DNA from: Promethearchaeia archaeon
GTDB lineage: Archaea; Asgardarchaeota; Lokiarchaeia; Sigyniarchaeales; SOKP01
Direction of reading: 5' to 3'
Assembly: GCA_029856295.1 (NCBI GenBank)
Contig: JAHQWS010000135.1
Coordinates: forward strand, 1-6,662
DNA length: 6,662 nucleotides
The notes below the pieces were generated by a model. That model saw only the letters and a list, made by a program, of their open reading frames with translations. It was not told the DNA's origin and made no database searches. Positions 6,567 through 6,662 of the stretch are shown here, one piece after another. Position 1 is the first letter of the stretch; each line of letters starts with the position of its first letter. The translations under genes and the position numbers were made by a program.

Positions 6567-6662
6567 TCATTTTTCATCCAATTTTTTTATTAAAATTCCG
6601 GCTAAGGTAAAATCCATTGGATTATCTATATCAATTGAACGCTCAGGTGGAAGGATATATGC
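6567..6662 (-). CDS. C-terminal end of a NeuA/PseF-type CMP-nonulosonate cytidylyltransferase, cut by the right edge
   Basis: The minus strand reads open from the right edge to TGA (6567-6569), giving 31 residues. They include AYILPPERSIDIDNPMDF and then TLAGILIKKLDEK. The pattern PxERSxDIDxxxDFxxAexLL is the characteristic C-terminus of acylneuraminate cytidylyltransferases (NeuA, PseF, LegF), which make CMP-activated nonulosonates from CTP. Only the tail is visible, so the catalytic part cannot be checked. It converges on the main cluster and so belongs to a separate transcription unit. It would be a second CTP-using sugar-activating enzyme beside the SpsF-type one. The family call is based on this short motif alone. 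Confidence 0.7.
   Translation of the reverse strand, partial: AYILPPERSIDIDNPMDFTLAGILIKKLDEK

Noticed and set aside
1..6662. CRISPR array, tRNA, rRNA, insertion sequence or attachment site
   Set aside because: I saw no regularly spaced repeats, clover-leaf sequence, transposase motif or terminal inverted repeats on either strand.

Overview
This 6.66-kb, very AT-rich window (GC roughly 30% by eye) is part of a surface-polysaccharide locus built around nonulosonic (sialic-acid-like) sugar genes, of the kind found in O-antigen, capsule or flagellin-glycosylation islands. The host is a low-GC prokaryote that I cannot place: no rRNA, tRNA or core gene is present. Most starts lack a strong Shine-Dalgarno sequence. 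Such loci occur in low-GC spirochaetes, Bacteroidota, Campylobacterota, marine alphaproteobacteria and some archaea, and nothing here decides between them.

Layout, left to right. A left-handed hexapeptide acyltransferase lies on the minus strand and runs off the left edge (1-485). After a short divergent intergenic region, a tight plus-strand cluster follows: a GT-A glycosyltransferase (613-1494); a 35-codon N-terminal remnant of a NeuB/SpsE-type nonulosonate synthase overlapping its end (1472-1579); an SpsF-type cytidylyltransferase (1631-2410); a Gfo/Idh/MocA sugar dehydrogenase (2394-3371); a GT-B-like gene interrupted by one in-frame TAG (3344-4513); a DegT/DnrJ aminotransferase (4510-5814); and a GNAT N-acetyltransferase (5844-6446). 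A convergent minus-strand gene enters from the right edge. Its last 31 residues (6567-6662) look like the tail of a NeuA/PseF-type CMP-nonulosonate cytidylyltransferase.

How they may work together (inference). The dehydrogenase, aminotransferase and acetyltransferase form an oxidise-aminate-acylate series for making an N-acylated amino sugar. The synthase would condense a 6-carbon precursor with phosphoenolpyruvate, the cytidylyltransferase would activate the product as a CMP-sugar, and the glycosyltransferases would add it to a glycan. The cluster looks partly decayed. The synthase is reduced to a stub with altered conserved residues, and the GT-B gene carries a nonsense codon, while the genes between and after them remain open. 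Either the pathway is dead, or a synthase elsewhere (perhaps beside the NeuA-like gene at the right edge) supplies the missing step. The remnant and the amber-interrupted gene are the main points of interest. I found no clearly novel system such as a defence island, CRISPR array or mobile element.
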